A program made the position numbers and the translations under genes. From positions 409,592-424,081 of the forward strand of contig PJRA01000143.1 in NCBI GenBank assembly GCA_016987375.1: DNA of 14,490 nucleotides. The letters run 5' to 3'. Positions 7,721 through 14,362 of the stretch are shown one piece after another (the stretch's first letter is position 1; every line of letters starts with the position of its first letter). The notes beneath the pieces are model-generated. The model was not told the origin of the DNA and did not search any database. It worked only from the letters and a program-made list of their open reading frames with translations. Source of the DNA: Brachionus koreanus. Taxonomy: Eukaryota > Rotifera > Eurotatoria > Ploima > Brachionidae.

Positions 7721-7945
7721 TTGAAGGAGCGTTAGCTCGGTACATAATACAAGTAAAAAAAAACCAAAACAAATCATAATTCTTAGGCTACTTGAATAAA
7801 TAAACTTAAATATTTGAAAGTTTCATATCTTTTTCTAAATTGATTGGTTATTTAAACCTCCATTACTTCTGAAGGTAGATCATTCCATTCGATTGCTATT
7901 CTTGAAAAGTAAACTGGATATTGCGAAAATTTCTCTTTTGCGCTC
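7721..7945 (-). mobile_element. CR1-like LINE, 3'-terminal fragment
   Basis: On the minus strand a short reading gives KFSQYPVYFSRIAIEWNDLP, then SEVMEV and a stop. After that stop the same frame continues ITNQFRKRYETFKYL. This is the 'R...WN.LP..V......F+..+' signature at the extreme C-terminus of CR1/jockey-like LINE polymerases. After a further stop comes a short tail with GTACCGAGCTAACGCTCC at the end, then T-rich sequence. The internal stop shows decay. The protein segment would directly follow that encoded at 1-492, so the two could be 3' parts of related elements with different truncation points. Confidence 0.6.
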
Positions 7946-8066
7946 TAATTTCCTAATTAATCTTGTTTTTTTAATTTTAGAAAATTATGAAAAAAAAATA
8001 AAACTTAATGATTAATGATTAAATAAAATTTTATTTAAAAAAATAAATTGTGTGAAAAAAGTGTTT

Positions 8067-8222
8067 TTAAAAGAAGCCATATCCACCATATCCGCCATAG
8101 CCACCTAGGCCACCATATCCCAAAGCTGGGGCGATTGGTAGAGCTGGAGCAATTGGCAAAGCTGGAGCTACTGGCATAACTGGAATAGCAGTGGCACAAC
8201 AACGTGATCTTCCGGCACCCAT
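8067..8222 (-). CDS. MGAGRSRCC small protein, copy 1 (51 aa), predicted dually lipidated
   Basis: Intronless ORF from ATG (8222) to TAA, 51 residues. The N-terminus MGAGRSRCC fits the myristoylation pattern (Gly2, small residue 3, Ser6), with a Cys pair at 8-9 that could be palmitoylated, as in other membrane-anchored proteins with adjacent Gly2 and Cys. Residues 14-34 are Pro/Ala/Leu repeats (APALPIAPALPI). Residues 35-49 are GYGG repeats, ending FF. There is no signal peptide or membrane helix. It faces copy 2 head to head and differs from it in coding sequence by one 9-base repeat unit, two synonymous changes and the stop codon. A TATA box lies at 8294-8301 and a poly(A) signal (AATAAA on this strand) at 8030-8035. 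Family and function are unrecognised. Conserved frame, promoter and three copies make it a real gene; lipidation is inference. Confidence 0.85.
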   Translation of the reverse strand: MGAGRSRCCATAIPVMPVAPALPIAPALPIAPALGYGGLGGYGGYGGYGFF

Positions 8223-8293
8223 TATGATGATTTTTTTTCTTCTTTAAAACTTAAATAAATTTTATTTTGGCAAATGCTTGTTTTTTTTTCAAG

Positions 8294-8301
8294 TATTTAT
8301 A
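8294..8301 (-). promoter_or_regulatory. TATA box of MGAGRSRCC copy 1
   Basis: TATAAATA on the minus strand, 71 bases upstream of the ATG, in the shared context ATTTTGGCTTATAAATACTTG. The same block, and the downstream GCCAAAATAAAATTTA and AAGTTTTAAAGAAGAAAAA, recur before copy 2, where selection or recent duplication could explain them. The diverged copy 3 keeps CTTATAAATA and GCTAAAATAAAGTTT, which favours function. Confidence 0.75.
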
Positions 8302-8713
8302 AGCCAAAATATTTTACAAATTCGTAAATAAATAATCAATTTTCTTTTGTTTGAATCAATTACTTATTTTTTCCTTTTTGAATTCAAATAGTTTTAGAAT
8401 TAAATTAAATTTAAATATTTTCTTTTAAAACCATTAACTAATTAATTCGTGTTAATGGGAGCTTAAAAATCAAACAAATTTTTTCTTTTATTTAGCATTA
8501 TTTTTAATCAATTTTTTTTGTTTTTTTTTTTTAATTTCAAGTTAACTATGCATGAAATGCAAATTCAGATTTTAATTTAACATGATGAGTATTGATTAAA
8601 ATTAGGAAAATGGTAAAAAAAATCAATTGATTGAAGAATTACTCATTTTGCGATTGTTAACAAATGTTTTCATTTTTGCAAATAGTTCTAAATTAAAATT
8701 CAATATTTTGGCT
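8302..8713. other. Divergent intergenic region between copies 1 and 2
   Basis: About 410 bases lie between the outward-facing TATA boxes. The inverted-repeat identity stops just beyond them (at AATATTTTGGC); the middle is unique AT-rich sequence with no ORF. It presumably holds any shared upstream control elements of the pair, but none can be named. Confidence 0.6.
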
Positions 8714-8721
8714 TATAAATA
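8714..8721 (+). promoter_or_regulatory. TATA box of MGAGRSRCC copy 2
   Basis: TATAAATA in ATTTTGGCTTATAAATACTTGG, 78 bases upstream of the ATG at 8800. It is followed by the conserved GCCAAAATAAAATTTA block and a purine-rich leader (AAAGAAGAAAAAGAATC). Confidence 0.78.
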
Positions 8722-8799
8722 CTTGGAAAAAAACAAGCATTTGCCAAAATAAAATTTATAAATTTATTTAAGTTTTAAAGAAGAAAAAGAATCATCATA

Positions 8800-8964
8800 A
8801 TGGGTGCCGGAAGATCACGTTGTTGTGCCACTGCTATTCCAGTTATGCCAGTAGCTCCAGCTTTGCCAATTGCTCCAGCTCTACCAATCGCACCAGCTTT
8901 GGGATATGGTGGCTATGGTGGCCTAGGTGGCTATGGCGGATATGGTGGATATGGCTTCTTCTAG
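8800..8964 (+). CDS. MGAGRSRCC small protein, copy 2 (54 aa), predicted dually lipidated
   Basis: Intronless ORF, ATG at 8800 and TAG at 8962-8964. It is identical in protein to copy 1 except for one extra three-residue GGY unit in the tail (GYGGYGGLGGYGGYGGYGFF). Gly2, Ser6 and Cys8-Cys9 are kept, so the same myristoyl-plus-palmitoyl anchoring is predicted, leaving a Pro/Ala-rich stalk and an aromatic Gly/Tyr tail in the cytoplasm. Such GGY tails are common in self-associating structural proteins and some secreted nematode antimicrobial peptides. The lack of a signal peptide argues against secretion by the usual route. A poly(A) signal AATAAA lies 31 bases after the stop (8995-9000). The two arms form an inverted repeat of roughly 250 bases each, so the pair arose by recent inverted duplication or is kept alike by gene conversion. 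Confidence 0.88.
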   Translation: MGAGRSRCCATAIPVMPVAPALPIAPALPIAPALGYGGYGGLGGYGGYGGYGFF

Positions 8965-8994
8965 AAAATAATTTTTAATCATAAAATTTTGTTC

Positions 8995-9000
8995 AATAAA
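8995..9000 (+). terminator. Poly(A) signal of MGAGRSRCC copy 2
   Basis: AATAAA, 31 bases after the stop codon, followed by a T-rich stretch around 9023-9033. Confidence 0.6.
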
Positions 9001-9960
9001 ATAATTTGATAGATCATAAAAAAATGTTTCTTGTTATTTAAAACAGTGTTATTTCTCTTCAATTGTCAGAAATTTTTGATTTTTTTTTAAGTCAAAAGTA
9101 ATGACCTTTTGCTCAAAGAGTAGTAAATATGGAGAAAAAAAATTATAAAATTTGACTTATATTAAATTTGAATAAATCAAAAATTAAATATTTATTTTAG
9201 TTTATTTGAAAAAAAAACTTTAGCAAAATAAATTTTAAAATTTGATATTTAAAATAGTTTCATTGAAAAATGCAGCTTAAAGAAAATGCGACCTTTAACA
9301 TTAGAATATGTAGACTTTTTTGTTTTTATAATAAAAAATATTTATTTTTTATCAATGAAAAAAAATCTCTGCTGCTTTTTTTATTTTAATTGATAAAAAT
9401 TGAAATTTTAGAGTCCAGTTTGTTTTTTAAAGAAGTATTTTTAAAGATTGTTGATTATGAGTTAATTATATCGGACAAAAATCAATTGACCCAAACAAAT
9501 AGTTATTTATCTATAAAAAAGTTATTGAATTTTTTATTAGTTATTGAAATTAAATTAATGCACAAAGATAAGTGAGAATAAATATACTTATAATGCATCT
9601 TGGAAGTAGACGCTTCTAGATGTTGACATAGACATTTGTCTCACAAAAATTTCATTATTTTTTACATCTTACTAAAATAAGTTTAATTTGGCGAAGTAAC
9701 TAAGAACTGGAATGTATAAAAAAAGAAAGCCATTTTATTTGCTCAAAGATGAAAGACTCCAAGAAATGATTTCAAATTATGACCCAAAAATAAATTAGAT
9801 TTTTAAAAACAATTAATTAATTGCATTAATTTAAGTAAAATCAATTAAAATTAAACATAAATTTAAATCTATTGTCGCCATTATGAACTGGTTATTTTAA
9901 TAAAAGCTATAATCAAAATAGCGTGTCAAGTTAATTCAAAACGAAACTAGTATCACGAAT
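9001..9960. other. AT-rich spacer, no gene seen
   Basis: No coding sequence is supported. A 61-codon open frame at 9390-9575 has AT-driven composition, no motif and a non-ATG start. The only structure noted is a small hairpin at 9596-9622 (CATCT-GAAG / CTTC-AGATG). Confidence 0.6.
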
Positions 9961-10130
9961 CTAATACCAAAGAAACAAATACCGAAAGCTTATATAAGAA
10001 ATTAATACCATTTGCTTATTTAACGAATTTAATACCATGCAGAAAATTAAGAAATTAGAACCAAAATATTTGAATACCAAAAGAAACAAATACCAACAAG
10101 AAATTAATACTTTTAAAAGTTAATACAAAC
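9961..10130. repeat. Interspersed AATACCA repeats
   Basis: AATACC or its variant recurs about every 15-30 bases. One longer unit is duplicated: 9963-9988 (AATACCAAAGAAACAAATACC) and 10073-10095 (AATACCAAAAGAAACAAATACC). Stop codons occur in all frames. It looks like a decayed short-period satellite or a low-complexity expansion. Confidence 0.45.
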
Positions 10131-10268
10131 GAAGTGAAAAATCAAAGAAAAATTACTTCAGTAAAAAAAAACAAACATTTAATTAATCTAAGTAATTGAT
10201 TTATCAGCTTTTAAAATTATTTTACCTAAAGTAATTTATTTGAGCCAAAAAGTGCTCAGACTAAATAA

Positions 10269-10736
10269 AAATGTTCAACATTGTCTTTAGATTATTTGAA
10301 TAAAGATAGTTGGGATACGTTTGATGAGTATTTGAAATGGATTGACTCTCACAAAATAATTGAAATTAACAAACAATGTTGGCAGTTGAGTAAATGTTCA
10401 TGTCCGTATTGGAAGAAAAATTTTATTTGCAAGCATGTAATTGGTGTCGGCTACAATATGGATTTATTATCTTTTCCAACTCTTGATTTACGCATTGAAA
10501 AAAACGCTTCGAAAGGTCGCAGAAAGAAAGCATTACCAGCACTCGAACGGAATTGAATGGGTCCAATCAATCAACAACTTTCTTCACTTCCAACATTTTC
10601 AAACCAAGCAGATTCTCCAATTACAACGGAATCTCAAACAATTCAGTCAGAATCAAACAATTTGTTAATTTTACAAGCCGTTAATGTCAACTCAACTCAA
10701 TCAGTTCAAAAAAGAAGCAGAGGACGGCCACGTTAA
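10269..10736 (+). pseudogene. MULE (Mutator-like) transposase, C-terminal SWIM zinc-finger and AT-hook fragment
   Basis: The open frame includes SWDTFDEYLKW, then WQLSKCSCPYWKKNFICKHV. That is a SWIM zinc finger, C-x-C-x8-C-x-H, with Cys39, Cys41, Cys50 and His52 counted from 10281. A basic SKGRRKKALPALE segment follows and an in-frame TGA at 10554-10556. The same frame stays open after the TGA for another 59 codons, ending KRSRGRPR (AT-hook core RGRP) and TAA at 10734-10736. SWIM followed by a basic [K/R]GRP tail is the usual C-terminal order of MULE-family transposases in animals; it binds the element's DNA. The DDE catalytic domain is absent and no ATG begins the frame, so this is a relic. 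The TGA could be a disabling mutation; coding similarity past it shows recent loss. Confidence 0.7.
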
Positions 10737-10935
10737 GCTGATTCAAATAGTAAATAACAAACAAATTTAATTGATAAATTGATTTTTTATATATTTTTTA
10801 TCCTTTTTTCACACTTTATCTTTTTTTTTTTTATTTTACTGAAAAAAATATTTTTTCTACTTTTTGATATAATATTTTCTACTATATTTTTGCTACTAAT
10901 AAAAAATATATTTGCTACTCCAATAATTATTTTCC
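10737..10935. other. T/A low-complexity spacer
   Basis: Poly-T and poly-A tracts. Open frames through it are compositional and unsupported. Confidence 0.6.
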
Positions 10936-11181
10936 TTGTCTTTATCCAGAGTAATTTTGGTATTGAAAAACTTAAAAAATTTCACCCAGTGGTTGAATCA
11001 AAGAATAGAAGCACGTATTGCTTTAGTCTCGAAAGATCAAATTGACGCCAAGGTAAGGCGACTTTGGAGTTTAAATCCACAAGGAAATACGAGAAAGAGA
11101 ATCAGTAAGCGAGATCTAGTAGAAGCTTTAAAAAGTCTTGCCAAAAAAAGTGCTTTTAAAAAGTCTTTTTTGCTCTGTTAG
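10936..11181 (+). other. Unrecognised lysine/arginine-rich ORF, possibly exon-like
   Basis: 81-codon open frame starting from a non-ATG codon. The C-terminal two thirds look protein-like and basic: WLNQRIEARIALVSKDQ, KVRRLWSLNPQGNTRKRISK, RDLVEALKSLAKKS. A potential acceptor (CTTTATCCAG, ending 10950) and a consensus donor (GCCAAG|GTAAGG, 11053) lie within it, so 10951-11052 could instead be an exon. Composition is less AT-rich than both flanks. It may be part of the MULE relic just upstream, another transposon, or a remnant gene. I recognise no family. Confidence 0.25.
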
Positions 11182-12386
11182 GATCTGAAGAAATACTTAA
11201 AATACTTAAAAATACTTAAATTAGATTTTTTTTAAAAAAATTTTTTTAGCATGTTTTATAATTGTTGTGACACTAAGTTACTTGAGACTGGATGACTATA
11301 ATGTATTTTGGCAAAAATTATTCAAAGCATAAATATATTTTAGGAGAAACTGAAATTAATACATTGACTTATGAATTAGATTCAGGCTTAATTATTTCGT
11401 CTGAAGTAAAATTTGATGGCTGATAAGTCAAATAGTAACTAAAGCAAATTCAATATTTACAACTTTCAAAAGAGCCTATGTTGGAGTGCCGGTTAGATAG
11501 CATTGATTATGCATTAATTTTACATTTTTGTTCAGAACAAAACTTGTATCTAAACATGCTTCATTAACTGTTGCTTGTTTTATTATGCCCTTAATGACGT
11601 AAAAGGAAAGAGTGAAATATTGAATAATTTAAAAAGTAATGAAGTAATTCTAACTTAATTGAGAAGTCTATCGTCTACTACACTTTAAGAAGCAACTTGA
11701 AAATCCTAGGCTACATAAATATAGTTCACTAGAAACGAACCCGATCTTCCTCGGTTTAAGCAGCATTTAGAACATCTGGAAAAAAAGTTGGCTACCAAAA
11801 ACTAACCTTTTTAGAAGAATAAAAAGCTTTAAATAGTCAAACTCAATCAAGTTGAACTTAAAGCTATAAAAATCATTGATAAGATCGCTATTTGATTACT
11901 GCTTTATCACAATAAGTGTCAGAACATCAAGAATAAAAACATCCCTCCAAAAAATCCAAAACAAAATGCTAAAAATAATTAAATATTTATTTAAAATCTC
12001 AATTAAATCAATTCAGAAAGTCATAAATTGAATTTTAACATTTTTATTTTTTCTACATATTTATAATTTTTGTATTCAATTTTAGGTAGCAATTGGGTTC
12101 AAACGAAGGCTTAAGCCATTCGGACGAACCTAGGGGCCCCTCTAAATTATATTTATAAAAAAAAAAATCATATAGATAGTAAGATGAATAAGAAGAAAAA
12201 TCTTTTTACCTATTGAAGCTATTGACGGTTTGTTTGCTAAAGAAATCAGAAAAATAAAGAATTAAACAATAATCAATTAATTAATAAATCCTAGTGTAAC
12301 AATTGTCTATTTTTAAGTAAATAAACATAAAAAAAAGATTCAAATTTATTTATTTAAAATTAATAAATATGATTTTTGAAATGAAT
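11182..12386. other. AT-rich region with weak coding-like scraps
   Basis: Short protein-like pieces occur but none forms a gene: after a possible acceptor TATTTTAG (11343), GETEINTLTYELDSG to a TGA at about 11423; and a 40-residue open piece at about 11441-11570 (PMLECRLDSIDYALILHFC). They may be decayed transposon sequence. An isolated CACTAGAAACGAACCC at 11728 resembles the MITE termini but has no partner. 12085-12150 is locally GC-richer without a motif. A likely poly(A) signal for the minus-strand gene on its right lies at 12345-12350. Confidence 0.4.
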
Positions 12387-12539
12387 TTAGTAGTATCTAC
12401 CATAGCCGCCATAACCGCCAAAACCACCACAAGCTGGGGCCATTGGTAAAGCTGGAACTACTGGTAAAGCTGGTAAAGCTGGAGCTACTGGCATAACTGG
12501 AATAGCAGTGGCACAACAACGTGATCTTCCGGCACCCAT
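12387..12539 (-). CDS. MGAGRSRCC small protein, copy 3 (50 aa), diverged tail
   Basis: Intronless ORF from ATG (12539) to TAA, 50 residues. The first 65 bases are identical to copies 1 and 2, including every synonymous position, so MGAGRSRCCATAIPVMPVAP is shared exactly. Beyond that it differs: ALPALPVVPALPMAPAC in the Pro/Ala section, then GGFGGYGGYGRYY in place of the longer GGY tail and final FF. It keeps Gly2, Ser6 and Cys8-Cys9, and gains a third Cys before the glycine section. It lies about 3.4 kb from copy 2, with the MULE relic between. A TATA box lies at 12614-12621 and AATAAA (minus strand) at 12345-12350. The leader is only partly like that of copies 1 and 2. Function is unknown; the retained frame in spite of tail divergence supports selection on the protein. 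Confidence 0.83.
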   Translation of the reverse strand: MGAGRSRCCATAIPVMPVAPALPALPVVPALPMAPACGGFGGYGGYGRYY

Positions 12540-12613
12540 TATTATGATTTACTAGTCAATTTTTCTTTTTTAAGGATAAAACTTTATTTTAGCATATTAA
12601 AAAATTTCTCTCC

Positions 12614-12621
12614 TATTTATA
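12614..12621 (-). promoter_or_regulatory. TATA box of MGAGRSRCC copy 3
   Basis: TATAAATA in GTGCTTATAAATAGGAG on the minus strand, 74 bases upstream of the ATG, nearly the spacing of the other two copies. The downstream GCTAAAATAAAGTTTTA parallels their GCCAAAATAAAATTTA. Confidence 0.7.
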
Positions 12622-12967
12622 AGCACTGGTTAATCAATTTTCTTTTATAATTTTTTTGTTTTTCTTTAATTAGCTTGCAAAAAAAATCTCTTCAAGACAA
12701 TGGAATTTTTTTTTTTTCAATAAGTTTTTCTATCGCCTATTCAAATTTTAATTTCAAAGACAGAAAAAAAAATTAAATACAAAAAAATTCTATTCCTACC
12801 TACACAGATCTTCGAGAGTGTAGTATTTAAAATTTTAAATGCTAAAAATTTTATGATTTAAATGTCTCCCAAGTTAATTCCTTCCATCCAGATATCCAAC
12901 TTAATCCTTAGTTGAATATTTAATAGCTCTACAATGGAAGTTTAGGAAAAATCAAAAAGTAATCAAA
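12622..12967. other. Intergenic region between divergent copy 3 and the Ly6-like gene
   Basis: AT-rich with no ORF. It serves as upstream region for two divergently oriented genes. TATTTAATAG near 12919 could be a weak TATA-like element for the Ly6-like gene; no strong motif is seen. Confidence 0.5.
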
Positions 12968-13326
12968 ATGAAAAAGTTAGCGTTAATTTTATTAGTTATT
13001 TGTCTAGTGGAAAGGGCAATGGGACTGAAATGCTTAAGCTGTTCTAGTCACTATGATCAGTGTGGTGCTGAAGTGAAAAATCTGTATCGTGTGGCCCAAG
13101 AAAAATGCAGCTCTCGATGTTTTATTCGCATAGACCAACGTGGCATTTTGACCAGAGGCTGTGATGCAGGCTATGTTTTTGCTGATGATCCAAATGTGCC
13201 CAACAATGGATGTGGTTTTAAAAACGACGAATACTGGTGCTGGTGCACTGATTCAGACTTGTGCAATACTTTAGCACCCAAGCAATTATTCAAATATAAT
13301 TTTAGCAAGAATGATCAAAACAGTGG
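12968..13326 (+). CDS. Secreted Ly6/quiver-like three-finger protein, exon 1
   Basis: The ATG at 12968 begins a signal peptide (MKKLALILLVICLVERAMG, cleavage probably after residue 19). The mature part starts LKCLSC and carries ten cysteines (residues 22, 25, 32, 47, 51, 65, 82, 91, 93, 99), ending CWCTDSDLCN. A CxxC start and a CxC-x5-CN end with ten cysteines define the Ly6/uPAR three-finger fold; the spacing is closest to the invertebrate quiver/sleepless type, whose members modulate channels and receptors at the cell surface. The exon is taken to end at 13326 (AGTGG|GTGGGA). Reading on would give a stop at 13353-13355 after an AT-rich FYFFV tail, whereas splicing joins in phase to a polar, coding-like exon. 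The protein is then 149 residues with no C-terminal hydrophobic GPI signal, so probably secreted. Partner unknown. Confidence 0.87.
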
Positions 13327-13390
13327 GTGGGAAAATTTTTATTTTTTTGTTTAATGAACTTTTGAAATTGTTTATTTTGTTTTTTAAAAG

Positions 13391-13481
13391 ATTTGTATAT
13401 GAAGCCGATAATGATGGTTCTAGCACCATTGACTATGAGAATGATGAAATGAATTCTGCTTTGCTTAAACGCCTAGTTTAG
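13391..13481 (+). CDS. Ly6/quiver-like protein, exon 2 (C-terminal tail)
   Basis: After a 64-base intron (13327-13390, GTGGGA...TTTTTAAAAG), this exon continues in phase 2: G, then FVYEADNDGSSTIDYENDE, MNSALLKRLV and TAG. The tail is acidic and then ends in LLKRLV; it has no membrane segment. The KR pair near the end could be a processing site, but this is only a suggestion. Poly(A) signals follow at 13505-13510 and 13531-13536. The exon is inferred from frame continuity and polar codon content; the donor could also be slightly different. Confidence 0.7.
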
Positions 13482-13530
13482 AGGCTTTACAAATATTGCT
13501 ATAAAATAAAAATAATTTTGAAATTTTCTA

Positions 13531-13536
13531 AATAAA
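13531..13536 (+). terminator. Poly(A) signal of the Ly6-like gene
   Basis: AATAAA, 50 bases after the stop codon; a weaker overlapping candidate is at 13505-13510. Confidence 0.55.
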
Positions 13537-13662
13537 ATTTTTGTCGATGTTCAATTTGGTTTTGATTCGGATGGCTGCGTGCATAATTTTTATTAAAAAA
13601 TTTTAATTTCCTAGCTTTAAAAAAAGAGTTTTGTTAAGATAACAATCAAAATTTTTGTAGAA

Positions 13663-13812
13663 ATGAACAGGCAAGAAGCGAAAATTCTAGACAAACAGCC
13701 ATTTATTGATCATCATGAAAATAATAAGACTTTAAATCAAGTCGAAAAAGGAGAATGCTTGGCTTCCAATTGTTGCTGCTGTGATTGCTGTTTTCTTTTC
13801 TGTGTATGCTAA
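13663..13812 (+). CDS. 49-residue protein with cysteine-packed C-terminus (CYSTM-like)
   Basis: ATG at 13663, TAA at 13810-13812. The first 30 residues are polar (MNRQEAKILDKQPFIDHHEN, then NKTLNQVEKGE). The last 18 hold nine cysteines with a hydrophobic core: CLASNCCCCDCCFLFCVC. A polar N-terminus and a Cys/Phe-rich C-terminal segment resemble CYSTM-type small tail-anchored proteins, in which clustered cysteines next to the membrane are palmitoylated, though typical CYSTM proteins have a longer hydrophobic stretch. No signal peptide. TTTTTGTAG directly precedes AAATG, the form of a splice acceptor, so an upstream 5' exon or trans-spliced leader is possible. AATAAA follows at 13865-13870. Codon use is less AT-extreme than the flanks. 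The identification as a gene rests on composition, start context and poly(A) signal only. Confidence 0.55.
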   Translation: MNRQEAKILDKQPFIDHHENNKTLNQVEKGECLASNCCCCDCCFLFCVC

Positions 13813-14104
13813 ACTAAAATTTCATCAAAAAAATTTTTTTTTTATTTAAAAAGTCAAATAGAAAAATAAAAATTAATTAAGGTTTAAAATAAAAGATGAA
13901 TTGTCCTTCCTTTATTATGTCCATAATAAGTCTAGATTGAAGTAATATGATGAGTCATAAAATTTTGTCTTTTTTATATTGTAAACTGTAGTATAATTGT
14001 ACTTAAAAAACTTTGAGTTATATAAAATTTAATGCTATTCAAAATGATATATCTGACTCTTTTTTTATTTAATTCTAAAAAATTACACAAATTAAAATCT
14101 TTAA
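13813..14104. other. 3' flank and AT-rich spacer
   Basis: Holds the AATAAA at 13865-13870; nothing else is recognised. Confidence 0.6.
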
Positions 14105-14362
14105 GAAGAAAAAAATGGTCAGTTAGACCAGCCATTCACGATCAGAATGCTTTAACACTAGAAGCATTCTCGAATATTTTGAAAATATTTTTCAAATAAA
14201 TAAATCTTTTTTGAAACATATGAATTTTAAAATTTTCTTTAAAAATGATATTACTTTCTAAGATTATTTAAAAATATTTTTGAATTAAAAAAACATGATA
14301 AAATGCTTGAAGCTTTTAGTGTTAAGTGCGTCTGTTGGGAGCAAGTTCAAGATTAGTATGAT
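14105..14362 (-). repeat. Dispersed repeat copy split by a MITE
   Basis: On the minus strand, sequence at 14326-14362 (CTAATCTTGAACTTGCTCCC, AACAG) and 14105-14151 (AGCATTCTGATCGTGAATGG, CTGGTC) aligns with the two halves of 7457-7535. The MITE at 14152-14325 separates them. Confidence 0.6.
14152..14325. repeat. TTAA-flanked MITE with CACTAGAAGC ends (piggyBac-like)
   Basis: TTAA (14152-14155), CACTAGAAGCATT, an AT-rich core without ORF, then AATGCTTGAAGCTTTTAGTG and TTAA (14322-14325). Ends are inverted (CACTAGAAGC versus CACTAAAAGC). At 174 bases including both TTAAs, it is smaller than the 530-752 element but shares the terminal CACTARAA. The perfect TTAA duplication and the empty paralogous site at 7457-7535 support insertion by a piggyBac-type mechanism. 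Confidence 0.75.

Noticed and set aside
9390..9575. 61-codon plus-strand open frame
   Set aside because: Non-ATG start, composition of AT-rich spacer, no motif or regulatory context.
9896..10140. Repeated AATACCA units, considered as a CRISPR-like array
   Set aside because: Units are too short and irregular, and the genome is eukaryotic.
10779..11045. 88-codon plus-strand open frame with an apparent hydrophobic run
   Set aside because: The Phe/Ile/Leu run comes from poly-T sequence, and the distal part is in the wrong frame of a more protein-like ORF.
11728..11745. CACTAGAAACGAACCC, resembling the TTAA MITE ends
   Set aside because: Preceded by AGTT rather than TTAA, and no inverted partner lies within several hundred bases.
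12092..12112. GGGTTCAAACGAAGG, considered as a tRNA B-box
   Set aside because: No matching A-box, acceptor stem or cloverleaf could be built around it.
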